Source of the DNA: Streptomyces sp. B21-083
Lineage (GTDB): Bacteria; Actinomycetota; Actinomycetes; Streptomycetales; Streptomycetaceae
NCBI RefSeq assembly: GCF_036898825.1
Contig: NZ_JARUND010000001.1
Span: 2,480,001 to 2,544,000, forward strand
Direction of reading: 5' to 3'
DNA: 64,000 nucleotides
Part shown: in pieces, positions 35,546 to 44,580 of the stretch
Position numbering within the stretch: the first letter of the stretch is position 1
Layout: each line of letters starts with the position of its first letter
Made by a program: the position numbers and the translations under genes
The notes under the pieces: generated by a model
Seen by the model: the letters and a program-made list of their open reading frames with translations, nothing else
Told to the model about the DNA's origin: nothing
Database searches by the model: none

Positions 35546-37042
35546 CTAAAGCGCCGCGGCCGCCGGAACGTACGGTGCCAGTTCCGCCGCCAACTCCTCA
35601 TGCACCCGCGCCTTGAGCAGCGTGCCCTCCGCGGTGTGCTCCTCGGAGATCACCTCGCCGTCGGTGTGGGCACGGGCGACCAGCTGGCCGTGGGTGTACG
35701 GCACGAGCGCCTCGATCTCGACCGAGGGCCGGGGCAGCTCGTTGTCGATCAGCGCGAGCAGTTCGTCGATGCCCTGACCGGTGCGGGCGGACACCGCGAT
35801 CGAACGCGTCTCCATCCGCATCAGCCGCTGGAGCGTCAGCGGGTCCGCCGCGTCCGCCTTGTTGATCACGACGATCTCGGGTACGCCGCTGGCGCCGACG
35901 TCCCTGATCACCTCGCGTACGGCGGCCAGCTGCTCCTCCGGCACCGGATGCGAACCGTCGACCACGTGCAGGATCAGGTCGGCTTCGCCGACCTCCTCCA
36001 TCGTGGAGCGGAACGCCTCGACCAGGTGGTGCGGCAGGTGGCGGACAAAACCGACGGTGTCGGTCAGCGTGTGCAGCCGTCCGCTCGGGGTCTCGGCCCG
36101 GCGCACGGTCGGGTCGAGGGTCGCGAACAGGGAGTTCTCGACCAGCACGCCGGCGCCCGTGAGGCGGTTGAGCAGCGAGGACTTGCCGGCGTTGGTGTAA
36201 CCGGCGATGGCGACAGAGGGCACCTTGTTGCGGCGGCGCTCCTGGCGCTTGATCTCGCGGCCGGTCTTCATCTCCGCGATCTCCCGGCGCATCTTCGCCA
36301 TCTTCTCGCGGATCCGGCGCCGGTCCGTCTCGATCTTGGTCTCACCGGGACCACGGGTGGCGAGCCCGCCGCCCTTGCCGCCGCCCATCTGACGGGACAG
36401 CGACTGACCCCAGCCGCGGAGCCTCGGCAGCATGTACTGCATCTGCGCGAGTGCGACCTGCGCCTTGCCCTCTCGGGACTTGGCGTGCTGGGCGAAGATG
36501 TCGAGGATCAGGGCGGTACGGTCGATGACCTTGACCTTGACGACGTCTTCGAGGTGGATCAGCTGGCCCGGGCTCAGCTCACCGTCGCAGATGACGGTGT
36601 CCGCGCCCGTTTCGATGACGATGTCCCGCAGCTCGTTGGCCTTGCCGGAGCCGATGTACGTGGCCGCGTCGGGCTTGTCGCGGCGCTGGACGACGCCGTC
36701 GAGCACGAGTGCGCCCGCGGTCTCCGCGAGGGCGGCGAGCTCGGCGAGCGAGTTGTCCGCGTCCCGGACGGTCCCCGTGGTCCACACGCCGACGAGCACG
36801 ACCCGCTCCAGGCGGAGCTGGCGGTACTCGACCTCGGTGACGTCCTCGAGTTCGGTGGAGAGGCCCGCCACGCGGCGCAGGGCCGCGCGCTCGGAGCGGT
36901 CGAACTGGTCGCCGTCCCGGTCTCCGTCGATCTCGTGGCTCCAGGCGACGTCCTCTTCCATCAGGGCATCGGCCCGAAGACCTTCGGGGTAGGCGTGCGC
37001 GAAGCGCTCAGTGTCCTGGGAAGGGGAAGAAGAGGAGGTCAT
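35546..37042 (-). CDS. hflX: HflX, ribosome-associated GTPase
   Basis: ATG at 37042 gives 498 residues. The HflX N-terminal domain (LERVVLVGVWTTGT, then DAATYIGSGKANEL and ICDGELSPGQ) precedes a coiled coil (about 240-272) with the family segment TRGPGETKIETDRRRI. The G domain has G1 GYTNAGKSS (281-289), DTVGFVRHLPHHLVEAF (G3) and NKAD (G4). HflX binds the 50S subunit and splits stalled ribosomes under heat or antibiotic stress. The acidic N-terminal 55 residues are an actinobacterial extension. Downstream of the M1 peptidase gene on the same strand, 180 bp apart. Confidence 0.95.
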   Translation of the reverse strand: MTSSSSPSQDTERFAHAYPEGLRADALMEEDVAWSHEIDGDRDGDQFDRSERAALRRVAGLSTELEDVTEVEYRQLRLERVVLVGVWTTGTVRDADNSLAELAALAETAGALVLDGVVQRRDKPDAATYIGSGKANELRDIVIETGADTVICDGELSPGQLIHLEDVVKVKVIDRTALILDIFAQHAKSREGKAQVALAQMQYMLPRLRGWGQSLSRQMGGGKGGGLATRGPGETKIETDRRRIREKMAKMRREIAEMKTGREIKRQERRRNKVPSVAIAGYTNAGKSSLLNRLTGAGVLVENSLFATLDPTVRRAETPSGRLHTLTDTVGFVRHLPHHLVEAFRSTMEEVGEADLILHVVDGSHPVPEEQLAAVREVIRDVGASGVPEIVVINKADAADPLTLQRLMRMETRSIAVSARTGQGIDELLALIDNELPRPSVEIEALVPYTHGQLVARAHTDGEVISEEHTAEGTLLKARVHEELAAELAPYVPAAAAL

Positions 37043-37073
37043 TGGGTCCTTACGTCGATGGGGTTTCGTGTGC

Positions 37074-37097
37074 GGTGACGGAGCGAGCCCCGTCACC
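37074..37097 (-). other. Hairpin in the hflX leader
   Basis: GGTGACGG (37074-37081) pairs with CCGTCACC (37090-37097) over 8 nt, about 35 bp upstream of the hflX ATG. Could shape translation or be the end of the upstream transcript. Confidence 0.35.
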
Positions 37098-37221
37098 GGT
37101 CACAACGCACGAGCGTCCCGGGAGATTCCCGGAACGCGTGCTCTGAGGCCGGGGGCAGCGCCGCCGACCTGAAGATGGTCGCACGGCACGCCCCGTCTCG
37201 TCACGGTGTTATTTCGCGGCG

Positions 37222-38676
37222 CTATGCCGTGGGCGCGACGGACTTCCAGTCAGGGTGGCCGGGCATCGGCGGTGTCTTCTCCGCGTACAGCCAGGCCTGG
37301 AAGAACGCGCTCAGATCACGCCCGGCGATGTCGGAGGCGAGGCGCTCGAAATCCGCGGTTCCGGCGACACCGTCGTGGTGGAGGCCCACCCAGGCTTTCT
37401 CCACCCGCGCGAACGCCGGGGCGCCGATCTCCTGGCGCAGGGCGTAGAGGGCGAGGGCTGCCCCGTCGTAGACGTTCGGGCGGAAGATGCCGATCTTCTG
37501 GCCGGGCTTGGGCTCCTTAGGGGCGGCCGGAGGCCCGCCGGCCGCCCGCCAGCGGTCGGAGGCCCCGTACGCCGCCTTCATGCGGTCCACCATCTTCCGG
37601 CCCGCCTTCTCCTCCGCGTACAGGGCCTCGTACCAGGTGGCGTGTCCTTCGTTGAGCCAGAGGTCGGACCAGGTGCGGGGGCTGACGCTGTCGCCGAACC
37701 ATTGGTGGGACAGTTCGTGCACCATGATCGAGTCGACGTACCAGGCGGGGTACGCGGGCTCGGTGAAGAGGTCTCTTTCGAAGAGAGAGAGTGTCTGTGT
37801 CTCCAGTTCGAAGCCGGTCGACGCTTCGGCGATGAGCAGCCCGTACGTCTCGAACGGGTAGCGGCCGACCTTGCTCTCCAGCCACTCGATCTGTGCGGGC
37901 GTCTTCTTCAGCCACGGCTCCAGCAGCGCGCGGTCCTTGGTGGGGACGACATCGCGGACCGGCAGCCCGTGCGGCCCGGCGCGGTGCACCACGGTGGAGC
38001 GGCCGATGGACACCTGGGCCAGTTCGGTGGCCATGGGGTGCTGGGTGCGGTACGTCCAGGTCGTGGCCGTACCGACCCGGTCGACGCCGGTGGGCAGACC
38101 GTTGGCCACGGCCGTGTAGCCGTTCGGGGCGGTGACCCTGATGGTGAACATCGCCTTGTCGGAGGGGTGGTCGTTGCACGGGAACACCAGGTGGGCGACA
38201 TCGGCCTGGTTGGCCATCGCGAGCCCGTCGTCCGTCCGCACCCAGCCGCCGTCCCGGCCGGCCGGCGACACGGGGTCGCTGGTGTGCCGCACGGTGATCC
38301 GCATCCAACTCCCGGCGGGCAGCGGCTCCCGGGGCGTCACCACCAGGTCCTCGTCGGCGCTGGTGAACGACGCCGGCTCCCCGTCGACCTCGACCGAGGC
38401 GACCGTGCCGTGGGAGAAGTCGAGGTTGATCTGTTCGAGCGGGGTGGTCGTCCAGGCGTCGATGGTCGTCACGGCGGACAGTGGCTTGCTGTTGGTTCCC
38501 GGATAGCTGAAGGCGAGGTCGTACGACGCCACGTCGTACCCGGGGTTGCCCAGGTGCGGGAAGAGGCGGTCGCCGACGCCCAGGGGGGCCGCGGGTGCAC
38601 TCGCGGCGACGAGGCAGACGGAGACGGCGGAGGCGAGCAGCGCCGACGTGAACCGGGTACGGGGGTTGAGCAGCAT
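37222..38676 (-). CDS. Secreted M1-family metallopeptidase
   Basis: The protein has 484 residues. A signal peptide (residues 1-31, cut near AASAPAA) indicates export. The M1 beta-barrel N-domain is followed by the zinc site HELSH (320-324) with the third ligand Glu343 in WLNEGHATWYE. The exopeptidase GAMEN-type motif is not obvious; STGFELET (about 286-293) sits at that place, which is altered. It hydrolyses peptides outside the cell, probably from the N-terminus. The chain ends after the catalytic domain without the large C-terminal HEAT-like domain, so it is a short M1 form. Sits between rsh and hflX on the same strand. Confidence 0.9.
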   Translation of the reverse strand: MLLNPRTRFTSALLASAVSVCLVAASAPAAPLGVGDRLFPHLGNPGYDVASYDLAFSYPGTNSKPLSAVTTIDAWTTTPLEQINLDFSHGTVASVEVDGEPASFTSADEDLVVTPREPLPAGSWMRITVRHTSDPVSPAGRDGGWVRTDDGLAMANQADVAHLVFPCNDHPSDKAMFTIRVTAPNGYTAVANGLPTGVDRVGTATTWTYRTQHPMATELAQVSIGRSTVVHRAGPHGLPVRDVVPTKDRALLEPWLKKTPAQIEWLESKVGRYPFETYGLLIAEASTGFELETQTLSLFERDLFTEPAYPAWYVDSIMVHELSHQWFGDSVSPRTWSDLWLNEGHATWYEALYAEEKAGRKMVDRMKAAYGASDRWRAAGGPPAAPKEPKPGQKIGIFRPNVYDGAALALYALRQEIGAPAFARVEKAWVGLHHDGVAGTADFERLASDIAGRDLSAFFQAWLYAEKTPPMPGHPDWKSVAPTA

Positions 38677-38745
38677 GCACCATCGCTACCAGCGCCCGCC
38701 CGCCGGAGGGCGGCGACTCGCACCGGGCCCACCCGAACGGGTACC

Positions 38746-40962
38746 TCAGGGAACCGCCACGTGATGCTGCGCCCGGCTCACGTCGTACACGCCCGGCACG
38801 TTGCGCATGGCCCGCATGAGGGCCGGAAGGTGCGCGGCGTCGGAGAGTTGGAGCGTGTAGGTGTGGCGCACCCGCTGCTGGGTCGGGGGTTCGACGGTCG
38901 CCGAGACGATGGCGACACCCTCCAGGGCGATGGCTTCGGTGAGGTCGGCCAGCAGATGGGGCCGCCCGAACGATTCGGCGACCAGGGTGACCCGGGCCTC
39001 GGTGGTGTCCCCCCAGTGCACGCCGACCTCCGCGCGCCCGGTGCTCTTCATGTGCGCCACCCCGGAGCACTCCACCCGGTGGACGGTCACCACTCCCCCG
39101 CGCACGGCGAAGCCGGTGACCTCGTCGGGCGGTACGGGCGTACAGCAGCCCGCCAGCCGTACGGTCGCGCCGGGCTGGTCGACGACGGCGGTCGCGGCGG
39201 CCGGGGACGCGTCGGAGCCGTCCTGGGCGGGGCGGGCGTCGACGGCCGCGCGGGCGGCCTCGGCCTCGGCGGGGTCGCCGGAGGACTCGGGCCCCTGCAA
39301 CGGATCGTCGTGTGTCGGGTGGGCGGCCAGCCAGCGCTGGATGGCGATCCTGGCGACGGGCGTGCGCGCGTGCTCCAGCCACTCTCTGGAGGGCTCGGAG
39401 GCCGGATCCTGCCCCATGAGGAGCTGGACCGTGTCGCCGTCCCGCAGGACCGTGCTCAGCGTCGCCAGCCGGCCGTTGACCCGGGCGCCGATGCAGGCGT
39501 GCGCGTCCTCGCCGTACTGCGCGTACGCGGCGTCCACGCAACTCGCGCCTTCGGGCAGCCCCAACGAGCCCCCGTCGGCCCGGAAGACGGTGATCTCGCG
39601 GTCCTGGGCCAGGTCCTCGCGCAGAGTCGACCAGAAGGTGTCGGGGTCGGGCGCGGCCTCCTGCCAGTCGAGGAGACGGGACAGCCAGCCGGGCCGGGTG
39701 GGGTCGATGCGCTCGCCGTCGGGGTCGGTCCGCGCCCTGTCGCTGCCGGACTGCTCCTCCGAAGGAGGAGCGTAGGGATTGCCGAGCGCGATGACACCGG
39801 CCTCGGCGGCCTTGTGCATCTGGTGGGTGCGGATGAGTACTTCGGCGACCTGGCCGTCCGCACGGGCGACGGCGGTGTGCAGCGACTGGTAGAGGTTGAA
39901 CTTGGGGACCGCGATGAAGTCCTTGAACTCCGAGACGACGGGCGTCATACAGGTGTGGAGTTCGCCCAGTACGCCGTAGCAGTCGGCGTCCTCGTTGACG
40001 AGCACCAGGACCCGCCCGAAGTCGGAGCCGCGCAGCCGGCCGCGTTTGCGTGACGCCCGGTGCAGGGACACGAAGTGCCGTGGCCGGATGAGGACTTCGG
40101 CCTGGATCCCCGAGTCGCGCAGTACCGCGCGTACCTCGTCGGCGATCTCGGCGAGCGGGTCGTCCGCGCGGGACGCGTTGTCGACGATCAGCTCCCGGGT
40201 GTGCTGGTACTCCTCGGGGTGCAGGATCGCGAAGACCAGGTCTTCCAGTTCGGTCTTGAGCGCCTGGACACCCAGGCGTTCGGCGAGCGGGATGAGCACG
40301 TCCCGGGTCACCTTGGCGATGCGCTCCTGCTTCTCGGGGCGCATCACGCCCAAGGTGCGCATGTTGTGCAGGCGGTCGGCGAGTTTGATCGACATCACGC
40401 GGACGTCGTTCCCCGTGGCGACGAGCATCTTGCGGAAGGTCTCGGGCTCGGCGGCGGTGCCGTAGTCGACCTTCTCCAGCTTGGTGACGCCGTCGACGAT
40501 GTAGCGGACCTCGGCGCCGAACTCCTCGCCGACCTGATCCAGCGTCACGTCCGTGTCCTCGACGGTGTCGTGGAGCAGAGACGCCGTCAAGGTCGTGGTC
40601 TCGGCGCCGAGTTCGGCGAGGATCAGGGTCACCGCGAGCGGGTGGGTGATGTACGGCTCGCCGCTCTTGCGCATCTGGCCGCGGTGCGAGGACTCGGCCA
40701 GGACGTAGGCCCGGCGCAGCGGTTCCAGGTCGGCGTCGGGGTGGTGGGCGCGGTGCGCCTCGACGACGTGACCGATGGCGTCGGGCAGCCGGTCGCGGGT
40801 CGCGGAGCCGAGGAACGCCGCTCTGCCCAGTCGGCGCAGGTCGATCCTGGGGCGGGTCCGTCGACGGGGCGACGGGGGCCCGTCCTGTTCCAGCGAGGCC
40901 GCGAGCTTGGGCGAGGACGTCACAGCACCTGGGCTCGCGGGATTCGTGGCCTCCGCACTCAT
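38746..40962 (-). CDS. RelA/SpoT homologue (RshA-like bifunctional (p)ppGpp enzyme)
   Basis: ATG at 40962 has GGAGG 5 nt upstream and gives 738 residues. The HD hydrolase domain is intact: YITHPLAVTLIL near 104, HDTVEDT at 131-137 and KLADRLHNMRTL near 205. The synthetase domain has RPRHFVSLHRA, KDFIAVPKFNLYQSLHTAV and EVLIRTHQMHKAAEAG, where the usual EIQIRT is EVLIRT and AAHW is replaced by ALGNPY. TGS (ITVFRADGGSLGLP) and ACT (VTLVAESFGRPHLLADLTEA) follow. Streptomycetes carry this second RSH protein beside the main RelA; hydrolysis is the safest prediction, synthesis is likely weaker or specialised (inference). Confidence 0.9.
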   Translation of the reverse strand: MSAEATNPASPGAVTSSPKLAASLEQDGPPSPRRRTRPRIDLRRLGRAAFLGSATRDRLPDAIGHVVEAHRAHHPDADLEPLRRAYVLAESSHRGQMRKSGEPYITHPLAVTLILAELGAETTTLTASLLHDTVEDTDVTLDQVGEEFGAEVRYIVDGVTKLEKVDYGTAAEPETFRKMLVATGNDVRVMSIKLADRLHNMRTLGVMRPEKQERIAKVTRDVLIPLAERLGVQALKTELEDLVFAILHPEEYQHTRELIVDNASRADDPLAEIADEVRAVLRDSGIQAEVLIRPRHFVSLHRASRKRGRLRGSDFGRVLVLVNEDADCYGVLGELHTCMTPVVSEFKDFIAVPKFNLYQSLHTAVARADGQVAEVLIRTHQMHKAAEAGVIALGNPYAPPSEEQSGSDRARTDPDGERIDPTRPGWLSRLLDWQEAAPDPDTFWSTLREDLAQDREITVFRADGGSLGLPEGASCVDAAYAQYGEDAHACIGARVNGRLATLSTVLRDGDTVQLLMGQDPASEPSREWLEHARTPVARIAIQRWLAAHPTHDDPLQGPESSGDPAEAEAARAAVDARPAQDGSDASPAAATAVVDQPGATVRLAGCCTPVPPDEVTGFAVRGGVVTVHRVECSGVAHMKSTGRAEVGVHWGDTTEARVTLVAESFGRPHLLADLTEAIALEGVAIVSATVEPPTQQRVRHTYTLQLSDAAHLPALMRAMRNVPGVYDVSRAQHHVAVP

Positions 40963-41260
40963 GGGCACCTCCGGCTACCTGGACCGGCGGACGGGATGCC
41001 CCATGGCGGACGACGGCTCAGGGGATGGCGTTGTTCCCCCGTCCGGGCCGGTGCTTGATGCTACCGAGCCCACCACGTGCGACTGACCACCTCTCGTCGA
41101 GCGTGAAACGGATCACCCATTCGAGCGACACTTCGGGAGGCTATGTTTTCGAGCCGCGCATGCTGCGATTCATCCTGCCTTCGAACTCCGGCGGGCCTCA
41201 GAAGCCGCGTTTCCACGGTCCAGAGGCCCCGTGGGCTGCGATACCCAGCCGTCGATCACT
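40963..41260. other. Intergenic region between dapF and the RSH gene
   Basis: Nearly 300 bp between two minus-strand genes. A weak stem CCACGG/CCGTGG (41213-41234) lies just beyond the dapF stop and may be a terminator; the remainder presumably carries the RSH promoter. Nothing else recognised. Confidence 0.4.
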
Positions 41261-42130
41261 TCAGATCACCGAGGTTTCCAGCCAGTCCGCGTCGATCTCG
41301 CCCTCGGCGACGATCACCGCGGGTCCGGTCATCTCGATCTCACCGTCGGCCCTCTCGGTGATCACGAGGCGCCCGCCGGGCACATCGACGGTGTACGTCA
41401 CCGGGGTTCCGGTCACGGCCGGGTCGGCACCGTCGCGCCGGGCGGTGGCCACGGCGACGGCACACGCGCCCGTACCGCACGAGCGGGTCTCCCCGGCCCC
41501 GCGCTCGTGCACGCGCAGCGCGACATGCCGCGGGCCCCGGTCGACCACGAACTCGACGTTGACGCCGTCCGGATACACGGAGGCCGGGCTGAACGGCGGC
41601 GCGGTGAACAGGTCACCCGCGTGCGCGAGGTCGTCCACGAAGGCGATCGCGTGCGGGTTGCCCATGTTCACGTTCCGCGCGGGCCAGCTGCGCTCACCCA
41701 CCCGCACCACCACCTCCCCTTCGGGGAGGAGTGCCTTGCCCATACCGACGGTGACGTCACCCTCCTTGGCGAGGTGCACGCTCTTCACGCCCCCGCGCGT
41801 GGCGACCCTGAGGTCCCCCTCGGTCACCTGTCCGGCCCTCTGGAGGTAGCGGGCGAATACCCGCACCCCGTTGCCGCACATCTCCGCGATGGAGCCGTCG
41901 CCGTTGCGGTAGTCCATGAACCACTCCGCCTCGGCCGCCATGCCCTTCGCCTCGGGATGCGCGGCGGAGCGCACGACGTGCAGCAGTCCGTCGCCCCCGA
42001 TGCCCGCACGCCGGTCGCACAGGGCGGCGACGGCGGCCGGGGGGAGGTCGATGACGTTCTCGGGGTCGGGAACGATCACGAAGTCGTTCTCGGTCCCGTG
42101 ACCCTTGAGGAAGGCGATCCGCGTGCTCAT
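41261..42130 (-). CDS. dapF: Diaminopimelate epimerase
   Basis: This 289-residue protein converts LL- to meso-diaminopimelate for lysine and peptidoglycan synthesis. The two catalytic Cys are present: Cys85 in EMCGNGVR and Cys218 in TRSCGTGACA. FLKGHGTENDF opens the fold and VYPDGVNVEFV lies near 186. Streptomyces cell walls contain LL-DAP, but the enzyme is still needed for lysine. Start ATG 42130. It ends the miaA-membrane protein-dapF run on the minus strand; gap to the membrane protein is 52 bp. Confidence 0.97.
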   Translation of the reverse strand: MSTRIAFLKGHGTENDFVIVPDPENVIDLPPAAVAALCDRRAGIGGDGLLHVVRSAAHPEAKGMAAEAEWFMDYRNGDGSIAEMCGNGVRVFARYLQRAGQVTEGDLRVATRGGVKSVHLAKEGDVTVGMGKALLPEGEVVVRVGERSWPARNVNMGNPHAIAFVDDLAHAGDLFTAPPFSPASVYPDGVNVEFVVDRGPRHVALRVHERGAGETRSCGTGACAVAVATARRDGADPAVTGTPVTYTVDVPGGRLVITERADGEIEMTGPAVIVAEGEIDADWLETSVI

Positions 42131-42182
42131 TCCCCGATCGTACGGGGTGGCACTTCCAGCCCGGCCGACGTGCCGACAGGGC

Positions 42183-42674
42183 CTAGCGCAGCCGGGCGAC
42201 CCGCCACACGGCGAGCCCGATGACCACGACCACCGTCACGGCGTACGCAGACACGACCCGCCAGTCCCGCCGCCGGTCCTCGCCGAGGCCCGGAGCCGTG
42301 TAGCCGACCCGGCGCGCGGCCATCATGCCCCAGCCCGCGGCACAGGAGCAGATGAGCAGCCCCAGCATGGCGATCACGGCTCCGCTGTCGCCGAAGTCGA
42401 ACGCGAGCGGGAAGGCGAACATCAGGGAGCCGAGTGCGGCCAGGACCACGATCGGAGCGAGCTGCCAGATGCGCAGGCGGCGCTGCGGTCGCAGCTCGAC
42501 CTCGACCTCGGGTCCGAGGAACATCTCGTCCGGTCCGGGTCCGTCGGCGGTCACGCCGCCCTGTGTCTCGTCGGGCCCGTCCGGGCTCAGACGGTCCTCG
42601 CCCTGTTCCGCTTCGCCACCGTCACCGGTGACATGTCCCGCGCCTTGTGCGGTGTCGCGAGGGCCGGCCTCCAT
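42183..42674 (-). CDS. Small membrane protein between miaA and dapF
   Basis: ATG at 42674 has GGGAGG 9 nt upstream and gives 163 residues; GTG at 42704 is an alternative. The first 65 residues are acidic and Gly/Asp-rich. Then come three hydrophobic segments (WQLAPIVVLAALGSLMFAF, AVIAMLGLLICSCAAGWGMM and VVSAYAVTVVVVIGLAVW) with Arg-rich ends. It fits the streptomycete integral membrane protein always found in this place; function unknown. Co-transcription with miaA (78 bp from the miaA stop) and dapF is likely. Confidence 0.8.
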   Translation of the reverse strand: MEAGPRDTAQGAGHVTGDGGEAEQGEDRLSPDGPDETQGGVTADGPGPDEMFLGPEVEVELRPQRRLRIWQLAPIVVLAALGSLMFAFPLAFDFGDSGAVIAMLGLLICSCAAGWGMMAARRVGYTAPGLGEDRRRDWRVVSAYAVTVVVVIGLAVWRVARLR

Positions 42675-42782
42675 CGCCACGCGCCCTCCCAACTCGGACT
42701 CCACTTGGTCGATCGAAGCTCGATGATGGCACGGCGCCGGAGGCCTGGATGACGGCCGGAGCGTCCCGATGCCATGACGTGA

Positions 42783-43721
42783 TCAGGCTGTGACCGGTCG
42801 TTCGAGCAACGCCAGTGCGAGGTGCGGAAGTTCTGTGAGATCCGCCGCAGCCCCACTCAACCAGTGCACCCGGGGATCGCGCCTGAACCACGAATCCTGG
42901 CGGCGCGCGAAGCGCTTGGTGGCGCGCACGGTCTCGGCCCGCGCGTCGTCCTCGCCGCACTCCCCGGCGAGCGCCGCGAGCACCTGCTGGTAGCCCAGCG
43001 CGCGCGATGCCGTGAGCCCCTCGCGCAGGCCGTGCGCCTCCAGCGCGCGCACCTCGTCGACGAGCCCCGCCGCCCACATCCGGTCGACCCGGCGGGCGAT
43101 GCGCTCGTCCAGCTCGGGGCGGGACACGTCGACGCCGATCTGCACGGTGTCGTACACGGAGTCGTGGCCCGGAAGGTTGGCGGTGAACGGCTTGCCGGTG
43201 ATCTCGATGACCTCCAGCGCCCGGACGATACGGCGGCCGTTGCTGGGCAGGATCGCCTGCGCGGCCTCGGGGTCGGCGGCGGCCAGCCGGGCGTGCAGGG
43301 CGCCGGAGCCGCGCAGGGTGAGCTCCTCCTCCAGACGGGCCCTGACCTCGGGGTCGGTGCCGGGGAACTCCAGGTTGTCGACGGCGCTCCGGACGTAGAG
43401 GCCGGAGCCACCGACGAGGACCGGCCAGCGTCCCTCGGCGAGCAGCGCGTCGATCCGCTCGCGGGCGAGGCGCTGGTACTCGGCGACGCTCGCCGCGACG
43501 GTCACGTCCCAGATGTCCAGCAGGTGGTGCGGGATGCCGCCGCGCTCCTCGGGCGTCAACTTGGCGGTGCCGATGTCCATCCCTCGGTAGAGCTGCATCG
43601 AGTCGGCGTTGACGACCTCACCGCCGAGACGCTGAGCGAGAAAGACGCCCAGATCGGACTTTCCGGCCGCGGTGGGGCCGACGACGGCGATGACTCGTGG
43701 GGTGGGGGCTGCGCTGCTCAC
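42783..43721 (-). CDS. miaA: tRNA dimethylallyltransferase
   Basis: The protein has 312 residues from GTG 43721 (VSSAAPTPRV). P-loop GPTAAGKSD is at 15-23, the DSMQLYRGMDIGTAK switch follows near 40, then HHLLDIWDV and VGGSGLYVRS. The C-terminal insertion domain covers about 120-210, and ASRALGYQQVL and RRQDSWFRRD finish the fold. It transfers the dimethylallyl group to A37 of tRNAs reading UNN codons, the substrate later methylthiolated by MiaB, also in this window. A long frame above the GTG is antisense to two plus-strand genes and is rejected. GTG at 43727 is an alternative start. Confidence 0.95.
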   Translation of the reverse strand: MSSAAPTPRVIAVVGPTAAGKSDLGVFLAQRLGGEVVNADSMQLYRGMDIGTAKLTPEERGGIPHHLLDIWDVTVAASVAEYQRLARERIDALLAEGRWPVLVGGSGLYVRSAVDNLEFPGTDPEVRARLEEELTLRGSGALHARLAAADPEAAQAILPSNGRRIVRALEVIEITGKPFTANLPGHDSVYDTVQIGVDVSRPELDERIARRVDRMWAAGLVDEVRALEAHGLREGLTASRALGYQQVLAALAGECGEDDARAETVRATKRFARRQDSWFRRDPRVHWLSGAAADLTELPHLALALLERPVTA

Positions 43722-43902
43722 CGCCACAGTCTCGCAAACCCGGGACGCCTCCTCGAACGAGCGACGTGACGGCGAGGGTCCGGGGTCGTTGCCAGTTGCG
43801 AGGTTCGCGCCGCCGGATCCGGGAGGTGGTGACGGGGGCGACGCAAACGGACGCACCGAGCTACGCGGGATTTCGCCCGCACGAGTAACGTATGGAGTGG
43901 AT

Positions 43903-44178
43903 ATGGGCGTTTTTGCACGGCTTCTCGGACGGTCGAAGACCACGGAGGAGGCGTCGACCGCCGACGAGCAGTCCGTCGCCGTGACGGACGAGCCGGCGGC
44001 GGAGGAGACGGAAGCGGCGGAGGAGTCGCACGAGGCCGGCAGCGGTGCCGAGACGGAGATCACGGCGGAGAAGACGGAAGCCGTGGCCGTACCCGCCACC
44101 GAGGGCGTCGAGATTCCCAAGCAGCAGTCCGCCGAGGAGGCCGCCGACAGCGAGGCCGGTGAGGGCGCCCGCAAGTAA
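43903..44178 (+). CDS. Small acidic hypothetical protein
   Basis: ATG at 43903 follows GGAG with 5 nt spacing and gives 91 residues. After MGVFARLLGRSKTTEE the chain is almost only Glu, Ala, Thr and Ser (AAEETEAAEESHEAGSGAET), surely disordered and very acidic, ending in ARK. Conserved in place in streptomycetes as far as I recognise it. It is followed 23 bp later by the MT0933-like gene, so the two are probably co-transcribed. Divergent from miaA. No function can be assigned. Confidence 0.72.
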   Translation: MGVFARLLGRSKTTEEASTADEQSVAVTDEPAAEETEAAEESHEAGSGAETEITAEKTEAVAVPATEGVEIPKQQSAEEAADSEAGEGARK

Positions 44179-44201
44179 CTGCCCGCGAGGGAAGGCGAAC
44201 C

Positions 44202-44471
44202 ATGGGTCTGCTGGACAATCTGAAGGCAAAGCTCGCCCCGGCCAAGGAGAAGGTCGCGGACTTCGCACACCAGCACGAGAGCCAGATCGAGCGGGGTCTC
44301 GACAAGGCCGCGAAGGTGGTCGACGAGAAGACCAAGGGCAAGTACAGCGACAAGATCCATACGGGCACCGGCAAGGCCATGGGCGCCGTGGACCGACTCG
44401 CTCACAAGGACGGCGGCACCCGGGACGACACCTTCACGCCGCCGCCGGACGCACCGCCGCCGGCTTCCTGA
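44202..44471 (+). CDS. MT0933-like antitoxin-family protein
   Basis: This 89-residue protein is almost entirely helical: MGLLDNLKAKLAPAKEKVAD, QIERGLDKAAKVVDEKTKGK and YSDKIHTGTGKAMGAVDRLA, followed by a Pro-rich tail. It matches the MT0933-like antitoxin family, classified from a mycobacterial gene; in streptomycetes direct toxin partners are mostly unknown. A start at ATG 44202 is preceded by GGGAAGG. Partnered upstream with the acidic small protein; an orphan ParE/RelE-like gene lies 850 bp away on the other strand, but there is no operon link. Confidence 0.82.
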   Translation: MGLLDNLKAKLAPAKEKVADFAHQHESQIERGLDKAAKVVDEKTKGKYSDKIHTGTGKAMGAVDRLAHKDGGTRDDTFTPPPDAPPPAS

Positions 44472-44580
44472 CGGGCAGGCACGACAGCACGACACATCGA
44501 CGGACGGCCGCGGAGCGCCACGCTCCCGGCCGTCCGCCGCGTCACCGCAAGGCCGTCGGCCGCGCCCCCGCCCGGCGCCG

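Noticed and set aside
43722..44495. Upstream extension of MiaA by 258 codons
   Set aside because: It runs antisense over two plus-strand small genes with own starts and ribosome sites; MiaA is complete from GTG 43721.
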